A stretch of DNA of 64,000 nucleotides from Streptomyces tsukubensis (GTDB lineage: Bacteria; Actinomycetota; Actinomycetes; Streptomycetales; Streptomycetaceae): positions 7,874,001 through 7,938,000 of the forward strand of contig NZ_CP045178.1 in assembly GCF_009296025.1 (NCBI RefSeq), read 5' to 3'. Shown one piece after another: positions 46,101 through 49,889 of the stretch. Position numbers and translations under genes: made by a program. Under the pieces are notes generated by a model, which saw only the letters and a list, made by a program, of their open reading frames with translations, searched no databases and was not told the DNA's origin. Each line of letters starts with the position of its first letter. Within the stretch, counting starts at the first letter, position 1.

Positions 46101-47087
46101 CACCGGGTCGCCGGCCTTCGTCCCTGTGCCGTGCAGCTCCACATAGGCGACGTCGCGGGGGTCACTGCCCGCGAGACGGTGGGCTTCACGGATGACAGCG
46201 GCCTGCGCCCGTGCGCTCGGTTCCGCCAGCTGTGCGCCGCCACCGTCATTGTTCACCGCGCTGCCGCGGATGACGCAGTAGATCTCGTCCCCGGCTGCGA
46301 CTGCGTCCTGGAGCCGCTTGAGGACGACAGCCCCGCCTCCCTCGCCCTGAGCGAATCCGTTGGCCCGAGCGTCGAAGACGTGGCACTGCCCATCTGGGGA
46401 GAGGGCTCCGAAGCGGTGCGCGGCCAGGGAGTGGTGGGGCGTGAGGCGGAGTGTGACTCCGCCGGCGATCGCGATGTCCGAATCGCCCTTGCGTAGGCTG
46501 TCCGCGGCAAGGTGCAGCGCGACGAGGGACGAGGCCTGGCCGGCGTCCACGACCAGGCTGGGACCCGTGGCACGCAGGAAGTAGGACACACGGTTGGCGA
46601 TGATGCTGCGCAGCGAACCGGTGAAGGTGTGCGGCGAGATGCCGTCCGGCCCCTGTTCCCGTATCAACGAGCTGTAGTCGTCCCCGCCGACCCCCACGAA
46701 CACTCCGGTGTGCGCCTCGGGGAGCTGCTCCGCGCGTATCCCGGCGTCCTCGATCGCCTCCCAGCTGAGCTCAAGGAGGAGCCGCTGCTGGGGGTCCATC
46801 ATCGCCGCTTCGCGGGGAGACACGTTGAAGAACGCGGCATCGAACCCGGCGACGTCATCAAGGAATGCGCCCCTCCGGACAGTCTGGGACTCGGATTCCT
46901 GCAACGCGTGCAGGAATGTGTTGTCCCATCGGCCGTCCGGCACATAAGAGACGGCGGAAGTCGCGCTCTTCAGTAATTTCCACAGATCTTTGGGAGTGTC
47001 AGATCCTGGAAATCGGCAAGATATTCCGACAACGGCTATGTCTTCAACCGGAGATCGCGTTGAGTCGTTATTACCCAGGTCCGACAC
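28122..47087 (-). CDS. Modular type I PKS, gene 1 (KSQ loading module and modules 1-3)
   Basis: First enzyme of the assembly line. The loading module is KSQ-AT-ACP, with the KS cysteine replaced by Gln (DAGQASS; codon at 46536-46538). That type decarboxylates the malonyl-type unit to make the starter; with a YASH-type AT the starter is propionyl. Then come KS-AT(methylmalonyl)-KR-ACP, KS-AT(methylmalonyl)-DH-KR-ACP and KS-AT(malonyl)-DH-KR-ACP. It ends in a coiled and helical C-terminal docking domain (DELMDFIDQNL). The three KRs are B-type (LDD). I chose the GTG at 47087 because GGGGAG lies 4 bases upstream. A GTG at 47099 (AGGGA upstream) and a TTG at 47144 are in the same frame; the longest form is 6340 residues. 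A candidate promoter lies about 190 bases upstream. L-M1-M2-M3 matches both the tylosin-type and the nargenicin-type start; later modules favour nargenicin. Confidence 0.96.
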   Translation of the reverse strand: MSDLGNNDSTRSPVEDIAVVGISCRFPGSDTPKDLWKLLKSATSAVSYVPDGRWDNTFLHALQESESQTVRRGAFLDDVAGFDAAFFNVSPREAAMMDPQQRLLLELSWEAIEDAGIRAEQLPEAHTGVFVGVGGDDYSSLIREQGPDGISPHTFTGSLRSIIANRVSYFLRATGPSLVVDAGQASSLVALHLAADSLRKGDSDIAIAGGVTLRLTPHHSLAAHRFGALSPDGQCHVFDARANGFAQGEGGGAVVLKRLQDAVAAGDEIYCVIRGSAVNNDGGGAQLAEPSARAQAAVIREAHRLAGSDPRDVAYVELHGTGTKAGDPVEAAALAEAIGSVRQAGSPLRVGSIKSNIGHLEAAAGIAGFIKTALCVRSGTLVPTVGFRTPNPRIPLDELNLHVQTSVEEVELDESALFGVSSFGVGGTNCHMVVSAAPAAAGVAGRGGSAPLASGLDTSPSTPLVGTRDVPVPFVLSATSAVALRGQAARLSESLRTDDRPANAVNLGWSLLTTRTAWSHRAVVMGAVGADVSAAGEGLAALAAGEPSELVRTGRTVPPVKPVFVYPGQGSQWLGMATDLIDTSPAFATALQQCADALAPHTDWNLHHALHGGPDAPDLERVDIVQPALWAVMISLTRMWQTLGIHPAAVIGHSQGEIAAAHIAGILTLNDSARIIALRSQLIAQHLAGHGTMASAALDTHTLTHTYLPHHPDTHIAAHNSPHNTILSGPTHALENLLTTLHNDGIRIRRIPVDYASHSPHAETLHTQLHQALTPITPQPGHIPFHSTVTTTPLNHTHLTPDYWYQNLRNPVLFHPTIKKLLHTGHTTYIEPSPHPTLTTPIQQTAETTHTPTLTLTTLHRNQGTLTHLLTAAAEAWTHGLPINWNTLHTHTTPHHTPLPTYPFQRTRHWIDTQGTASESDRATVLGEKMRDASPEDQPEIVLDLVRRHAAVVLGFRLPHEVDEATSFRDQGMTSAVGAELGSALSEATGIRLATTAIYDFPTPQALAGHIHQQVRESDGATPSTAAAPTPTPAAVPRSAARGADDPVVIVGMACRYPGGADTPDHLWQLVSRGREAIGDFPTDRGWDLDRLLSDPGTPGTSHTARGGFLYDMADFDADFFGISPREALAMDPQQRLLLETSWEAIEHAGIDPTTLHGTDTAVFTGVMAQEYGPRLYEPSQGTDGYLLTGNTSSVASGRIAYALGLEGSALTVDTACSSSLVALHLAARALIEGECSLAIAGGATAMSSPGIFVEFSRQQGLSADGRCKAFSADADGTGWGEGAGVVVMERLSDARRNGHPVLAVVRGSAVNQDGASNGLTAPNGPSQQRVIRQALANAGLHPGDVDVVEAHGTGTRLGDPIEAQALLATYGQHRDTDRPLWLGSVKSNIGHTQAAAGVAGVIKMVMAMRHGVLPPTLHADRPTPEVDWTTGAVQLLTQEQRWLDAESRPRRAAVSSFGISGTNAHLVLEQAPADEPMVAAADTEKEGGPDTPRVIADPTKAEVLPWLLSARGADALREQAQRLREHLIAHPATDPTDLAHALATSRTAFDHRAALVANSAEERLRLVTALGRGEQPAGTVRGAVSGSLSKPVFVYPGQGSQWLGMATDLIDTSPAFATALQQCADALAPHTNWNLHHALHGGPDAPDLERVDIVQPALWAIMISLTRMWQTLGIHPAAVIGHSQGEIAAAHIAGILTLNDSARIIALRSQLIAQHLAGHGTMASAALDTHTLTHTYLPHHPDTHIAAHNSPHNTILSGPTHALENLLTTLHNDGIRIRRIPVDYASHSPHAETLHTQLHQALTPITPQPGHIPFHSTVTTTPLNHTHLTPDYWYQNLRNPVLFHPTIKKLLHTGHTTYIEPSPHPTLTTPIQQTAETTHTPTLTLTTLHRNQGTLTHLLTAAAEAWTHGLPINWNTLHTHTTPHHTPLPTYPFQRTRHWINTDPTSAPSASAGERAAESALWNAVETNDAAALADVLSLPSAGSRPSWLDEALPAMSRWRHAQREDEALDALRYSIEWKTLGRSGTAVPSGTWLVVTAGADQESSWSQAVRGALGDAGVEVVPLLLDVTDGHGREEVGARLAEALSGSMVDRGLSGVLSLLPLNDVPHPAAPSVPVGTAHTLALIQALSDAGLRAPAWHATSGAVSVGGSDIPRRPAQSQVWGLGRVVALEQPELWGGLIDVPEHPDARSVAQLMTALATRVVDDGSPVEDQFAVRDAGLFVRRVVRAPAMGPRPEGDTPPRGTVLITGGTGALGAHVARRFAQDGAERLVLTSRRGPDAPGAQELISELVESGARVSVVSCDIGDREAVATLLATVAGDAPLTTVIHAAGVLDDAVVDSLSLAQLDRVLRVKAEGARHLHELTLEMGVELDDFVLFSSIAGVLGIPGQGNYAPANAYLDALAEHRRALGLPATAYAWGPWEGDGMAAAGDVEERLGRHGVPTLAPEHALAILRRPAPGRQATVMVSAFEWERFSLAYAEARRRPLIEDLPEVAALLDDGTAGRVGGGASASTSFAAELTSMPAQRRAAALQEAVRAQVAAVLGHVDHHRIDLERPFRDSGFDSLTGVELRNRLNAQIGVRLPSTLVFDHPTPGAVARHIGEELFGSEQDPAKTIGHVPAEDADDPVVIVGMACRYPGGADTPDHLWQLVSRGREAIGDFPTDRGWDLDRLLSDPGTPGTSHTARGGFLYDMADFDADFFGISPREALAMDPQQRLLLETSWEAIEHAGIDPTTLHGTDTAVFTGLTYQDYESRLHETPPELEGYLLTGTTASVASGRVAYTLGLEGPALTVDTACSSSLVALHMAVEALRRGECSMALAGGVALMATPRMFTEFSRQQGLSADGRCKAFSADADGFGSSEGVGMLLVERLSDAQRNGHPVLAVVRGTAVNQDGASNGLTAPNGPSQQRVIRQALANARLQPGDVDAVEAHGTGTRLGDPIEAQALLATYGQNRDTDQPLWLGSIKSNIGHTQAAAGAAGIIKMVMAMHHGTLPPTLHADQPTPEVDWTTGAVQLLTETTTWPDTQHPRRAAISAFGVSGTNAHVILERPEAADPRLPRPTDEPLQTRGTIPWVLSGKSPEALRAQARKLLAVADPQGGAEKPRALDLGFALATTRTAFPHRAVLVADQQDGLLAGLSALAEGTESAFLVQDTAVVSEQPVFVYPGQGSQWLGMATDLIDTSPAFATALQQCADALAPHTNWNLHHALHGGPDAPDLERVDIVQPALWAIMISLTRMWQTLGIHPAAVIGHSQGEIAAAHIAGILTLNDSARIIALRSQLIAQHLAGHGTMASAALDTHTLTHTYLPHHPDTHIAAHNSPHNTILSGPTHALENLLTTLHNDGIRIRRIPVDYASHSPHAETLHTQLHQALTPITPQPGHIPFHSTVTTTPLNHTHLTPDYWYQNLRNPVLFHPTIKKLLHTGHTTYIEPSPHPTLTTPIQQTAETTHTPTLTLTTLHRNQGTLTHLLKSFAHAWAAGLSPDWGILYAHTEAQRTSLPTYAFQRTRHWIETPPSARFDMAAAGQHTLEHPFLAASLVLAEGEAEDSEQELLLTGRISLETLPWLTDHVVKGVPLLPGTAFLEIAVRAGDEAGCGTVEDLTLQAPLLMPDDGGVRVQVRVAPQDDAGRRSFQVYAREEDAPDDVSWSPHATGVLSRLPSGSSAVPVAAGRNNEWPPSGATSVPLDTVYEELAGHGYVYGPAFRGLSAAWKFEDDLLTEVALPDVEQLASDHFALHPALLDAATQAVLLAALTRGEEPSLLPFSWRDFTVHATGADHVRVWLSWLSQDQVRIEITTTSGLPVATAESLTLRPADLTALASLRSAQQDALFHIDWRPAPAPGTSADTTHDTDIPIAAVRTGGRATESSGYLAGCEALDASGHLDAHGDLASLTSRLDEGSVPAPSLVFAFLETEPGEGPSIPSAHAEARHTLRLVQEWLAEPRFEKSRIVLVTHGAVRTRDDDPTPDGGAVSWGLVRSAQTETPERFVLADVDGTADSYRALLDAVVQGEAQFAIREGSVLVPRLARTVPAAPAVSAEDGGRATFSTDGTVLITGGTGTLGRTVARHLVERHDVRHLMLISRHGPQTQGSEEFLAELRATGAHVEIVACDASDRAELQALMERLPAAHPLTAVIHAAGVLDDGVIDALTPERLQTAMRPKVDAAVHLHELTRDMDLDAFVLFSSAAGVLGSAGQANYAAANAFLDSLARHRRQNGGRAVSLAWGLWEERSSLTGGMGTTALRRLAGLGIGALPTEAALSLFDTACAAALSTSANEGRAEAELLPMRLDTAVLTAGTAAGTSTVPPLLRDLVKPRVHRATVSKAGSGTDPADSTAAHPFAAVPADQRDSVLLDLIRAGAAAVLGFDSAEAVPATRAFKDLGFDSLASVELRNRLNRATGLRLPATLVFDHPNCESLAQYLLGELYGAESDATASAQTQPVSGVVENDPVVIVSMSCRFPGGANSPEALWQLIEDSGDTVSHMPTDRGWDLDALYDPHNERPGTFSTAAGSFLYDAAGFDAEFFGISPREALAMDPQQRLLLETSWEAFERAGIDPSTLRGSRTGVFAGVMYHDYGSRLTSVPEDVEGYLINGSAGSVASGRVAYSFGLEGPAVTIDTACSSSLVALHMAAQALRNGECTMALVGGVTVMATPAPFIEFSRQRGLAADGRCKAFSADADGTGWGEGVGMLLIERLSDAQRNEHPVLAVVRGSAVNQDGASNGLTAPNGPSQQRVIRQALANAGLQPGDVDAVEAHGTGTRLGDPIEAQALLATYGQNRDTDQPLWLGSIKSNIGHTQAAAGAAGIIKMVMAMHHGTLPPTLHADQPTPEVDWTTGAVQLLTETTTWPDTQHPRRAAISAFGVSGTNAHVILERPEEAPEEAPEAIQGEGPGEETSTSDPVPTPWVLSARTPQALQQVAARLAHHLETHPNTPTTHIAHTLATHRTHHEERAVITHGTPQQRHQALTHLAQGTTHPHTITGHTNPDNHLAMLFSGQGSQHHNMGRELYDTYPAFADALDTTCTALDPHLDTPLHTILYGPNPHLIHQTIYTQPALFAFQTALYHLLQHWNIHPHTLAGHSIGEITAAHTAGILTLTDAATLITTRGRLMQNLPTNGTMAAINTTQETIQPYLEEHHNTIGIAAINGPESLVLSGEKNTLRTITDTLKNQGIRVKHLNVSHAFHSPLMDPILNELHTTATQLTYHPPTIPIISTVTGQPITPHTMTDPHYWTTHARHTVQLHQATQHLTHHTTLEIGPAGTLTPHLPTPAHPTHRTNQPEPHTLTTTLAHLHTHGHTPNWTTYYNHPTNHHTPLPTYPFQHHTYWLNNQPKEAVDLSDAGLVGANHPLLKAAVVLPSSGRTLLTGKVGLKSHPWLADHVVMGTSLLPGTAFVELALHAGAHAGLPQLAELTLEAPLVLTEEAASYLHIEVDGVEESDRRGVEVFSRREDAEPGTPWTRHCAGVLTTEAEVAATPAREEQWPPSSAVPIDVADFYGTMAESGISYGPAFRGLRAAWRRDDEVFAEISVGGREEADGFLLHPALFDAALHTTRVDGTGQGADSGHDVGAASMPFAWTDVSLRLRGATELRVHMRPQGPGTVSLDLADGAGVPVASISSLVSRPVSGELLRRARSSQGDSSLRLEWQAISSLPVSPGARSAGGSLLYATVDGGEATALSDLLHSASPLPDTVLLLVPSASADGDDLSLSSRRTAERVLGHVQSWLADPASADSRLVVVTRGATSAGQAGVSPSVLTSEEMRERLSGAAVWGLLRSVQLEHPGGVVLVDTDGSRASDDALSFAVSSDEPQLALCAGSAYVPRLVQAKGDSSADGHDLGSGTVLVTGASGALGSLFSRHLVESCAVRRLLLVSRRGAAAPGADALATTLRGLGATVEFASCDISDRRALAEVLASVPEEFPLSGVVHCAGVLDDAALAGQSSERLETVFGPKADAAWHLHELTRELDLSAFVLFSSAAGVLGSAGQANYAAANAFVDALAELRRAQGLPALSLAWGLWDVAEGMAGELGTADRRRLARTGIVPIEPDRGRALFDAAAGVDAAVLVPLAVDRAALRAAASASSGPDGARTPARGIPAVLRSFLTRDAASGQSFTASEGPDSGQHEAAGRLAERLRGSSLDERKEVLLDVVRTEAAAALGHASSAALDIRRGFLDLGFDSLTAVELRNRINALSGLSLPATVVFDHPSPEALADHLVSELPVSTDDDGPGSGNGGAGSVLDELDRLEAALAAEDSAARLDTSGQVLVTQRLTALLGEWKQRAEATGPGTADSTAPSARQDASRSSGSPRTKGPADAGFDPSTPDELMDFIDQNL
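28461..33763 (-). other. PKS module 3: KS-AT(malonyl)-DH-KR-ACP
   Basis: The AT is malonyl type (HAFH). The DH has [12 protein letters not shown] and [11 protein letters not shown]. The KR reads [12 protein letters not shown] and ANYAAANAF. The ACP reads [13 protein letters not shown]. Expected unit: disubstituted alkene. In the nargenicin model this is the C12=C13 dienophile. Confidence 0.9.
31127..32404 (-). repeat. Malonyl-AT skewed repeat (GRINS-like), one of four copies
   Basis: Copies lie at 1-1000 (truncated), 4405-5704, 15115-16392 and 31127-32404. They encode GHSIGE and HAFH and share long identical stretches with only scattered differences (for example near 262, 4,937 and 4,990). 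The repeat takes in the KS-AT linker up to the shared [15 protein letters not shown]. Similar skew continues into the last ~0.6 kb of several KS domains (about 1,090-1,700 and 16,480-17,050). Confidence 0.85.
33822..39213 (-). other. PKS module 2: KS-AT(methylmalonyl)-DH-KR-ACP
   Basis: The DH has [19 protein letters not shown] and DAATQ, so the His and Asp are present. The KR reads [10 protein letters not shown] and [10 protein letters not shown]. Expected unit: alpha-methyl alkene, trans if dehydration follows the usual B-type rule. The KS has FGSSEGVGM where the sister KS domains have TGWGEG. Confidence 0.9.
39264..43957 (-). other. PKS module 1: KS-AT(methylmalonyl)-KR(B-type)-ACP
   Basis: [30 protein letters not shown] and [13 protein letters not shown] are all visible. 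The ACP reads [11 protein letters not shown]. There is no DH. Expected unit: alpha-methyl, beta-hydroxy (D-type). The first ~370 bp of this KS repeats the module 2 KS. Confidence 0.9.
41228..42317 (-). repeat. Methylmalonyl-AT skewed repeat (GRINS-like), one of six copies
   Basis: Near-identical AT copies lie at about 9205-10294, 20671-21595, 25216-26305, 36683-37607, 41228-42317 and 44354-45418. On the plus strand they are almost entirely G and T. In the coding strand, codons end nearly always in C or A, giving runs of His, Thr and Pro. Flanking KR, DH and ACP DNA has normal Streptomyces composition. This matches the published description of genetic repeats of intense nucleotide skew in assembly-line PKS genes. 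A shared core with divergent flanks indicates gene conversion. Confidence 0.85.
44030..47045 (-). other. PKS loading module: KSQ-AT(methylmalonyl)-ACP
   Basis: The KS-like domain keeps the family fold ([29 protein letters not shown]) but has Gln at the nucleophile. The AT has GHSQGE and YASH. The ACP is unusual: the normal GxDSL stretch reads DQGMTSAVGAEL, so Thr replaces the Asp before the phosphopantetheine serine. Confidence 0.9.
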
Positions 47088-47240
47088 GTTACTCCCCACT
47101 GTTCCCTCAGCGGGAACTAGCGCACATTTCAGGACGTGTTCCAAAGGGGTGTTGCGTCTCGCAGGTGAATATCATGTTACGGGTCGGTGAAAGGGTTGGG
47201 TGCATTGTGTCCAACTCTTTACGTGCCACCACAGCCAGAT

Positions 47241-47265
47241 GCCCTTTCTGTGGACCAGAAAGGGC
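47241..47265. promoter_or_regulatory. Perfect 10-bp inverted repeat in the PKS 5' leader
   Basis: GCCCTTTCTG and CAGAAAGGGC flank a 5-base loop (TGGAC). The site begins just downstream of the proposed -10 box of the PKS promoter. It could be a repressor operator or a leader hairpin. The symmetry is directly visible; the role is inferred. Confidence 0.55.
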
Positions 47266-47277
47266 TGACGATCGATT

Positions 47278-47306
47278 AGTGTAGGTTGCGTTATCACTCC
47301 GTACAA
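47278..47306 (-). promoter_or_regulatory. Candidate sigma70-type promoter of PKS gene 1
   Basis: On the minus strand, TTGTAC (47306-47301) is followed after exactly 17 bases by TACACT (47283-47278). Transcription would start near 47271 and give a leader of about 180 bases. This is the best-looking -35/-10 pair I found in the 0.5-kb divergent spacer. Confidence 0.5.
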
Positions 47307-47637
47307 CCCTTGATCGACGTAATACGTGGCGCTTATATTGCGCGCGAATACCTGAGTTTGTGAAGGGCTGGCTAGTCACTCTTAGGCCATCCGGCGTGGC
47401 TCTCCGCTGTCGATCGGATGCGCTCGAAGATGACGTAAGTCATGTTTAGAGCCCTCACGCGGGCACTTCAAAGCGGACAAACGTCCCCGAAGTTGATGAT
47501 GTGCGAGGCCCTCAAATCGGACACACTGCATGTGTCTTGTTTCTGATTCTTTCAGTCGGTTCCGAATGGCTCATACGGTCGTGCAGCAGACAGTTGTCAG
47601 TGCATGTCACGTTGGCCGATAGAGCTTGGGAGCACCC
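47307..47637. promoter_or_regulatory. Divergent regulatory spacer between the PKS and thioesterase genes
   Basis: This 330-base stretch has no credible gene and is AT-richer than its surroundings. It holds two small palindromes, ATGAC-N4-GTCAT (47430-47443) and GACACA-N5-TGTGTC (47520-47536), which could bind regulators. A weak plus-strand promoter is TTGTCA-N17-CGATAG (47594-47622), which would give a very short leader for the thioesterase. Confidence 0.4.
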
Positions 47638-48390
47638 ATGAACTGGGAAAACCCTTGGGTACGCGATCTTCGTCGCGTCACGTCCCCTGTGGGGCACGTG
47701 CTGCTCTTCCCCCACGCGGGAGGAGCGGCGACGTACTTCAGGCCATTCGCCGCGCACTTCACGGAAGACCTCGATGTCTCCGCCATCCAGTACCCAGGGC
47801 GCCAGGAGCGCCTGCGTGAACCGTTCGTCACCACCATCGAATCCCTTGCCGACCAGGTGATTCGCGAGCTTGAGCCCCTGCTCGGGACCCCGCTTCTTCT
47901 CTTCGGGCACAGCATGGGTGCGGCGGTGGCGTACGAGGTCGCCCGTCGGATGGGGAGCCAGGGGTATCCGCCCCGCGGGCTGGTCGTCTCCGGCCGGCGT
48001 GCGCCGTCCACGACCCGGGAAGAGGCCGTTCACCGCGGCACCGACGAAGAAGTCCTTGCGGAAATAGCACGCCTCGACGGGACCAGTCGGCAGCTCTTGC
48101 ACGAGCCGGACATCGTGCGCATGGTCATGCCCGCCATCCGCAATGACTATCGCGCGATCGAGCTATATCGTCCTGACCCTGCCTCGACCCTCGATGTCCC
48201 CATTCTGTGCCTCACTGGAGAAGAAGACCCGCAGGTGACCAGGGCCGAGGCCGAATCCTGGAAGGTACACACAACCGCCGACTTCCGGGAACGCTCCTTC
48301 TCCGGCGGGCATTTCTACCTCATGCAGCATCAAAGAGAGGTCGTCGGGTCGATCGAAAGGTTGGCGATCGATGTGCCGTCGGCTCGATGA
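47638..48390 (+). CDS. Type II thioesterase (PKS editing thioesterase)
   Basis: A 250-residue alpha/beta-hydrolase of the RifR/TylO type. These enzymes hydrolyse mis-primed or stalled acyl groups from PKS carrier proteins in the cytoplasm. Visible features are the early FPHAGG oxyanion motif, the nucleophile elbow GHSMGA, the late acid in LTGEEDP and the catalytic His in GGHFYL. The ATG at 47638 is preferred over a TTG at 47626 because GGGAG lies 5-6 bases before it, and because the family starts close to the W..R..P motif. It is divergent from the PKS. Its stop overlaps the next start (ATGA), so the SDR is translationally coupled. Its place beside the loading PKS gene fits an editing role for this cluster. 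Confidence 0.93.
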   Translation: MNWENPWVRDLRRVTSPVGHVLLFPHAGGAATYFRPFAAHFTEDLDVSAIQYPGRQERLREPFVTTIESLADQVIRELEPLLGTPLLLFGHSMGAAVAYEVARRMGSQGYPPRGLVVSGRRAPSTTREEAVHRGTDEEVLAEIARLDGTSRQLLHEPDIVRMVMPAIRNDYRAIELYRPDPASTLDVPILCLTGEEDPQVTRAEAESWKVHTTADFRERSFSGGHFYLMQHQREVVGSIERLAIDVPSAR

Positions 48391-49112
48391 CTGAGCGGGT
48401 CGCCATAGTCACTGGGGCAGGCCGGGGGATCGGTAGAGCGACGGCCTGTGCGTTGGCGCGGGACGGTTTCACGGTTTTCGTCAACTACCGAAGTCGCGAC
48501 GACGCCGCCCACCGCACCGTTCAGAACATCGTGGACGAGATCGGGGGAACGGCGATCCCCGTCCGCGCCGACGTGGGCAGCAGCACGGAGGTCGCCCGGC
48601 TCTTCCATGAAGTGGATCAACATTTTCCGCCGGAGAGCCCCTACCTCGATGCCCTGGTGAACAATGCTGGAATCCCGGGAATCCACCGGATCGAAGACAC
48701 CAGCCTGTCAGGATTCGACCAGATACTCGGCGTGAACACCAAGGGGCCATTCTTCGTCACCCAGGAATCCCTGGGAAGGATGAGAGACGGCGGCAGAATC
48801 GTCAACGTCTCATCGGTCATGGCCAGGCTCTCGGTCCCGGAGGGGATCGCTTACGCCATGAGTAAAGGGGCGCTCGACGTCATGACGAGAATCCTGGCCC
48901 AGCAGCTCGGTCCGCGCCGCATCACGGTCAACTCGGTGGCGCCAGGGATCACGGACACGGACATCAACGCCGCGTGGCTGAGTGACGGAGGCGGAGGGCT
49001 GGCTTTCGCCGCGGAGCACACCGCTCTGGGCCGCCCCGGGACACCGGACGAGATCGCGGAAATATCAGCTTCCTCGTCTCCGAGCGAGGGCAGTGGATCA
49101 CCGGGCAGGTAG
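48387..49112 (+). CDS. FabG-like short-chain dehydrogenase/reductase with frameshifted C-terminus
   Basis: Classical SDR: NAD(P) loop TGAGRGIG, NNAG, catalytic Ser in VNVSSV, and YAMSK with the Tyr-Lys pair. Its ATG overlaps the thioesterase stop by 4 bases. As written the frame ends at 49112 with an atypical Ser-rich tail. In another frame the DNA just downstream encodes the expected family ending (FLVSERGQWITGQVVD...GGF) and stops at 49141. One missing C near 49,068 (GCTTC where GCCTTC is expected) would explain this. Restored, the protein is about 251 residues, normal for the family. The substrate is unknown; a tailoring ketoreduction or oxidation on the polyketide is plausible from position only. 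Confidence 0.85.
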   Translation: MTERVAIVTGAGRGIGRATACALARDGFTVFVNYRSRDDAAHRTVQNIVDEIGGTAIPVRADVGSSTEVARLFHEVDQHFPPESPYLDALVNNAGIPGIHRIEDTSLSGFDQILGVNTKGPFFVTQESLGRMRDGGRIVNVSSVMARLSVPEGIAYAMSKGALDVMTRILAQQLGPRRITVNSVAPGITDTDINAAWLSDGGGGLAFAAEHTALGRPGTPDEIAEISASSSPSEGSGSPGR

Positions 49113-49201
49113 TCGACGCCAGCGGTGGCTTCAGGCTCTGAGCAGCGGAAAGAGGCCTCGGCGGTCGTCTGCCCGCAACCCCTGTCCAGCACCCGACGGC
49201 A

Positions 49202-49215
49202 TGAACGAGCGTTCA
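49202..49215. promoter_or_regulatory. Palindromic operator candidate upstream of the tetR gene
   Basis: TGAACG-AG-CGTTCA is a perfect inverted repeat about 50 bases before the regulator start. It is followed by two further half-site-like copies of TGTTCA (in TGTTCAGTAC and TGTTCAAAC) up to 49,244. Arrays like this beside tetR genes are usually their own operators. Confidence 0.6.
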
Positions 49216-49262
49216 GTACAGATGTTCAGTACGGATGTTCAAACTCGTGTAGGGTGATCGCC

Positions 49263-49844
49263 ATGGGACACCGCGAGCAATTGATGATCGGAGCCAAGCG
49301 CTGCATGGAGGAGCTTGGTTACGCGCGCACGACCTCGCGTGATCTGGCAGCCGCGGCCAACGTCCCGCTGGGATCGATCAATTACCACTACGGCTCCAAG
49401 GACAGCCTCCTCAACGCCGCGCTCCTGGAGATCGTCAAGGAGTGGGGCGAGAAGGCTGTGCGTTCCAGCTCGGTCGGAGAAGCCGCCGGCCAGGACGCAC
49501 AGCAGCGGCTGGAGCGGATGTGGGCCCAGGTGATCGAATCCGTGTCCGCAAACCGGCCGATGCAGGTGGCGAGCATCGAAGCCTTCGCACAGGCCGAGCG
49601 CTCGTCCGAAGTGCGTGACCAGATCGCTGCCGCCTACGAGAAGTCCCGCCCCGAACTCGCGGCGCAGCTGCATGGATTCGACGAGACATACGACGAGGAG
49701 ACCGCTCGCGCCGTCGGATCTGTGCACATGGCTCTCATCGCGGGGCTGAGCATGCAGTGGTTGATCGACCCCGACCACGCCCCGACCGCACAACAGGTAG
49801 CTGCCGGCCTGCGTGCGATCGCCCGCAATTTCGAAGACAACTGA
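49263..49844 (+). CDS. TetR-family transcriptional regulator
   Basis: 193 residues. The N-terminal helix-turn-helix is clear: ARTTSRDLAAAANVPLGS followed by INYHYGSKDSLL, the TetR recognition helix. The C-terminal ligand domain is helical and diverges as usual. The ATG at 49263 gives the standard family length; an upstream in-frame extension to 49125 has no family character. The palindrome at 49202-49215 suggests autoregulation. Its position between the thioesterase/SDR pair and dnaE suggests control of these genes or of the resistance gene. Ligand and targets cannot be told from sequence. Confidence 0.92.
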   Translation: MGHREQLMIGAKRCMEELGYARTTSRDLAAAANVPLGSINYHYGSKDSLLNAALLEIVKEWGEKAVRSSSVGEAAGQDAQQRLERMWAQVIESVSANRPMQVASIEAFAQAERSSEVRDQIAAAYEKSRPELAAQLHGFDETYDEETARAVGSVHMALIAGLSMQWLIDPDHAPTAQQVAAGLRAIARNFEDN

Positions 49845-49889
49845 CCCGACCCGGTAGCTCTGAACCCACCGCTTGCCCCAGGAGCTTTG

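Noticed and set aside
28122..47087. Assignment to a tylosin-type 16-membered macrolide from L-M1-M2-M3 alone
   Set aside because: The first modules fit, but module 4 here has an active A-type KR and no ethylmalonyl-type module follows in view; no sugar genes are present. Kept only as an alternative.
47145..47637. tRNA, riboswitch or small gene in the divergent spacer
   Set aside because: No cloverleaf, conserved riboswitch motif or frame with coding bias was found; only palindromes and promoter-like boxes.
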